A DNA stretch of 35,689 nucleotides, taken from contig JAJYCW010000029.1 of NCBI GenBank assembly GCA_021777995.1, positions 1 to 35,689 of the forward strand, in the 5' to 3' direction. Below, piece by piece: positions 33,063 through 35,689 of the stretch (positions are counted from its first letter, which is position 1; every line of letters starts with the position of its first letter). Both the position numbers and the translations under genes were made by a program. The notes beneath the pieces are model-generated. The model was not told the DNA's origin, ran no database searches, and worked only from the letters and a program-made list of their open reading frames with translations. The stretch comes from a bacterium (GTDB lineage: Bacteria > Armatimonadota > Chthonomonadetes > Chthonomonadales > Chthonomonadaceae).

Positions 33063-35142
33063 GTGATGCTCCGTGATGAGAGCCGTGCGCAGCAGCAACG
33101 ATGGTTGGCTCTTCTTCCGTTAGAGAGTCGGATGGGGGCGGTTCCACGCTTGTTTGCAGATAGTATCGCACATTTGCAACTACCACGTCGCGCCTGCTTA
33201 GAAGAGCTAACTTCAAACGTGCGGCACTCTGCCCATGCAACAATGCGTGCCAGGGCTTGGTCGGTACATATTCGGGAATTACAATCGTAACCGTATGGCC
33301 CTGCCGCTCAATTCTCACCGAGTCAAGATACGCCATGAGTGGTTCGATAAGTGTTCGGTAGGGTGAATTAAGGATGACCAGCGGGACGTCATCCGCCCAG
33401 TGCTCCCACCGCTCCCGCAGCATTGGTGTTTTTTCCGGATCGGTACACACATGCACGGCTCTGCAGTCGGGCGAAAGCGTTCGAGCATACTCCAGAGCAG
33501 GCATTACACCTCGGTGCAGCGCCGGTACAAGCACCAACACAGTGTTGGTTGCCGGCTCGTGTGACGGTGTGTAGTTGGACATTCTCAACTGATTTGCCAC
33601 ATCCAGATAATGGTGATTAGTCTTCTTAAAAACATACACCATGATCACGATGCCCACGACAACATAAAGATCGTCAGGAAATTTCTCAACAATAATATCA
33701 CTAAGAACCGTAAAGGTAGCTAATGCGCCAATCCCGTTAATGGCTGCCCTAATGCGCCATCCGGATCCTCGAAGACGAAACCAGTGAACAACCATTCCGG
33801 ACTGAGACAGTGTAAAGGCAGTAAAGACCCCAATTGCATAAAGTGGAATGAGCGCATCTACATTCCCGTCTTTTACGATTAATAGGAACATCGCTAAGGC
33901 GCCAAGTATCAGAATACCGTTGTTAAACACGAGCTTGTCGCCCAAATTTGAGAGTTGCTTGGGCATAAACCTGTCGCGAGCAAGAATTGACGAAAGACGA
34001 GGGAAATCGGCAAAGCTAGTATTGGCTGCAAGCACCAGAATTGCTGCAGTAAAAAACTGGGTAAGATAGTACCCAATAGCAGTTGGACCAGTTTTACCAA
34101 AGACGGCTCCGGAAATCTGATCAATTACTGCAGGTGTTGCAGGGGCGCCATCGTAGACTACATGGAACTTCATTGCCAGCGCGGAAACGCCCAGAAATAC
34201 AGTCCCCAAAATCACCCCCATCATAATGAGGGTGAGTGCCGCGTTGTGCGATTTCGGCTCCTTAAAGGCGGGTATTCCGTTGCTCACCGCCTCTGTTCCG
34301 GTCATTGCCGAGCAGCCGTTGGCAAACGCGCTAAGCAGCACGGCTAATCCGAACGTTCTGGCCGCAGGTTCTACGGACCAGGTTTGAACTACATACTGGT
34401 AGTGCGGTTGGAAATGAACACCGGGAAGATGCGGGTAGATTAAGCCTACGGCAATCATTACGTAGCACATCACTACAAAGCCATATGTAAACACCGCAAA
34501 CAGGCTGCCAGATTCCTTTAAGCCCCGGAGGTTAGCGAGCATAAGGACCAGAGTAAATAGGCAACACCATACCACCAGATATTGTGGTTCGAAAAATCTG
34601 GGACCGACTACGGGAAGGTTTTTCAGGTTTTGGACACCTGATGCGATAGAAACCGCAACGGTTAGTACGTAATCGATCAGGAGTGCTGCGGCTGCGATGA
34701 GGCCAGGGTAGGTGCCTAGATTGTCCTTTGAGACAATGTAAGACCCACCTCCGTTGGGGTACCCGTGAATTGTCTGCCAGTAAGAAAACACTACTATTGC
34801 CAACAGCGCAACAATCAAGCCGGTGAGCAACATTGTGTAATGTTGGTATTCTAGCTTGTTCTTAACTTCCCATAGGCCTACTCCGCCAATGGTAGACATG
34901 CCCAGGAACAATATGATTTCCTGGGTTGCGTAGGCTACCGAAGAAATTGCGTCTGAAGCGAAAACCGGAAGAGCGAGGAATTTGGACAGTAATGTATGTT
35001 CCATTTTCTCGCTAGAGAGTGGTTGACCAATAACACACGTTCGCGCCCAGGTTAGTGCTCGTTTAAGGAACCGTTGGTCCTCGGCTTTGGCGGGCGCTAA
35101 CGGCATTCGTGACTTGCCGTTTGGCGGCGGCGATTGATCCAT
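33052..35142 (-). CDS. KimA-like APC-superfamily potassium/amino acid permease
   Basis: A 696-residue membrane transporter with about 12 helices and a long cytoplasmic C-terminal region. ATG 35142 has GGAG 8 bases upstream; a TTG start at 35190 is less likely. It closely resembles Bacillus KimA, a c-di-AMP-inhibited K+/H+ symporter. As I recall them, KimA transport residues are kept here: FASDAISSVAY (Asp64, Tyr71), DYVLTVAVS (Asp157, Thr161, Ser165) and TGTEAVSNGIPAFKEP (Thr281, Glu284). The C-terminal part (from about 545, TNTVLVLVPALHRGVMPALEYARTL) looks like a Usp/c-di-AMP-binding domain. The last residues are a His-rich tail, HGSHHGASHDH. Another APC substrate cannot be excluded. Confidence 0.88.
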   Translation of the reverse strand: MDQSPPPNGKSRMPLAPAKAEDQRFLKRALTWARTCVIGQPLSSEKMEHTLLSKFLALPVFASDAISSVAYATQEIILFLGMSTIGGVGLWEVKNKLEYQHYTMLLTGLIVALLAIVVFSYWQTIHGYPNGGGSYIVSKDNLGTYPGLIAAAALLIDYVLTVAVSIASGVQNLKNLPVVGPRFFEPQYLVVWCCLFTLVLMLANLRGLKESGSLFAVFTYGFVVMCYVMIAVGLIYPHLPGVHFQPHYQYVVQTWSVEPAARTFGLAVLLSAFANGCSAMTGTEAVSNGIPAFKEPKSHNAALTLIMMGVILGTVFLGVSALAMKFHVVYDGAPATPAVIDQISGAVFGKTGPTAIGYYLTQFFTAAILVLAANTSFADFPRLSSILARDRFMPKQLSNLGDKLVFNNGILILGALAMFLLIVKDGNVDALIPLYAIGVFTAFTLSQSGMVVHWFRLRGSGWRIRAAINGIGALATFTVLSDIIVEKFPDDLYVVVGIVIMVYVFKKTNHHYLDVANQLRMSNYTPSHEPATNTVLVLVPALHRGVMPALEYARTLSPDCRAVHVCTDPEKTPMLRERWEHWADDVPLVILNSPYRTLIEPLMAYLDSVRIERQGHTVTIVIPEYVPTKPWHALLHGQSAARLKLALLSRRDVVVANVRYYLQTSVEPPPSDSLTEEEPTIVAAAHGSHHGASHDH

Positions 35143-35169
35143 TATAAATGCACTCCAGGTATTATGGCG

Positions 35170-35208
35170 GGCCGGCAGGTCAACTTGCAAAAGTAGTCCT
35201 ACCGGCCG
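35170..35208 (-). promoter_or_regulatory. Stem-loop in the leader of the permease gene
   Basis: GGCCGGCAGG (35170-35179) can pair with CCTACCGGCC (35199-35208), a 10-bp stem with one mismatch and a 19-base loop. It sits between a TATACT -10-like element (35215-35220 on the minus strand) and the SD of the KimA-like gene, so it would form the 5' end of its mRNA. It lacks a T-run and is not a terminator. Its role is unknown. Confidence 0.45.
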
Positions 35209-35214
35209 AAGAAA

Positions 35215-35220
35215 AGTATA
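35215..35220 (-). promoter_or_regulatory. Possible -10 box of the permease operon
   Basis: TATACT is read on the minus strand, about 73 bases upstream of ATG 35142. No good -35 is found at the right spacing, so this is weak. The intergenic region 35143-35304 shows no other clear element on either strand. Confidence 0.3.
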
Positions 35221-35304
35221 CCACGCTTAAGATGGCTTATTATTGCGCAAAATGGCAAAAATAGCGTACTGTGTCGTGATTTGCCTAGCCGCCAAAGATT
35301 GGAG

Positions 35305-35689
35305 TTATTCCTGGCAGGATGTAAACGTAAATGAGTAGAGCCCAAACCCCGGTGCCTGAGGAATAAGTGCCAGTACATGGGAGCCATATTTGGCTAGATG
35401 AGTGAGTACGTACATCCTTGGCGAGTCTACAAGAATATAGCTCTGACCCGTACGGGTATATCGTATATCGGCACCTTTATCGGCAGCAGGTATAGGTTTG
35501 CCATCCTGCAGTACATCAACTCGTAGCGGTTGCCCGAGCTCAGGCTTTATGACTGCATTTGCGGTTAGAGCGTGATACCGTAACAGGATTGCATTCGGCT
35601 GTGCGGGAACCCTGGTTCCCTCCTGAAGTGACTCGGCCTGTTCCACCCAGTTGCCTACAGGATAGACAATTCCATCTTGTAGCGCACCA
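35305..35689 (-). CDS. C-terminal fragment of a thioredoxin/DipZ-like protein (cut by window edge)
   Basis: The frame stays open to the right edge of the window and ends at TAA 35305-35307, giving about 128 residues of a longer protein. The sequence runs DGIVYPVGNWV, then a beta-rich stretch LLRYHALTANAVIKPE, then LRVDVLQDGKPIPAADKGADIRY. The end, VDSPRMYVLTHLAKYGSHVLALIPQAPG, leads to GLYSFTFTSC. The R-x-Y-x-L and G-x-x-x-Y-x-F-T-F pattern is that of the C-terminal beta-sandwich that follows the thioredoxin domain in DipZ-type redox proteins. The redox domain itself would lie outside the window, so the full function is uncertain. Codons upstream of the apparent GTG at 35646 belong to the same protein. 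Confidence 0.65.
   Translation of the reverse strand, partial: GALQDGIVYPVGNWVEQAESLQEGTRVPAQPNAILLRYHALTANAVIKPELGQPLRVDVLQDGKPIPAADKGADIRYTRTGQSYILVDSPRMYVLTHLAKYGSHVLALIPQAPGFGLYSFTFTSCQE

Noticed and set aside
35143-35304. c-di-AMP (ydaO-type) riboswitch before the KimA-like gene
   Set aside because: The leader is too short and lacks the multi-helix conserved core; only one simple hairpin is seen.
1-35689. CRISPR array, tRNA, rRNA, prophage or insertion sequence
   Set aside because: I found no spaced direct repeats, cloverleaf-like sequences, integrase/transposase genes or terminal inverted repeats.

Overview
The window is a dense, mostly co-directional bacterial chromosome segment of roughly even base composition. 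Many genes overlap by 1-17 bases and several start at TTG or GTG behind a good Shine-Dalgarno sequence. There are no tRNAs, rRNAs, insertion sequences or CRISPR arrays. Alternative complex III next to a caa3-type oxidase, with C-terminally anchored SCO proteins, fits Gram-negative-type phyla such as Armatimonadota, Acidobacteriota, Gemmatimonadota or Planctomycetota. I lean weakly to Armatimonadota, but the sequence alone does not settle it.

Bases 2-10715 (+) form one respiratory operon. It runs from the 3' end of actB through actC-actD-actE-actF, a small single-span membrane protein, two tandem SCO copper-assembly proteins, and coxB (CuA plus fused haem c), coxA, coxC and coxD. Together these would oxidise quinol, pass electrons through cytochrome c and reduce O2. 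A strong hairpin terminator follows and faces a convergent class I photolyase gene (10794-12209, -).

Bases 12394-27113 (+) form a long surface-polysaccharide operon behind a TATAAT promoter. The first part makes and modifies a CDP-activated sugar: glucose-1-phosphate cytidylyltransferase, CDP-glucose 4,6-dehydratase, a sulfotransferase-like protein, an APH-type kinase, an NAD-dependent reductase/epimerase and a split transketolase pair. The second part assembles and exports it: a Wzx-like flippase, two GT2 enzymes, an unusual glycosyltransferase-like protein, a Wzy-like polymerase and two GT4 enzymes. The 3-dehydrase RfbH of the usual dideoxysugar route is absent, and a two-subunit transketolase takes a place in the set. 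A CDP-linked two-carbon-branched sugar is therefore the most interesting hypothesis in the window. A small secreted His/Arg/Gln-rich protein with QHExW repeats follows, then a 13-bp-stem terminator. The phosphoglycosyl transferase that could start the glycan lies on the opposite strand (27887-28663).

Bases 28949-35689 hold housekeeping and less usual genes. On the + strand are a Trm112-like zinc-ribbon protein, type II dehydroquinase (aroQ), and a secreted double retropepsin-fold protein that has lost both DTG motifs. On the - strand, read from right to left, are a truncated gene with a DipZ-like C-terminal domain, a KimA-like potassium permease, a STAS-universal stress protein fusion, nadC and birA; the last four are closely packed and overlapping. 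aroQ, the pseudoprotease and birA meet tail to tail with a 14-base overlap.
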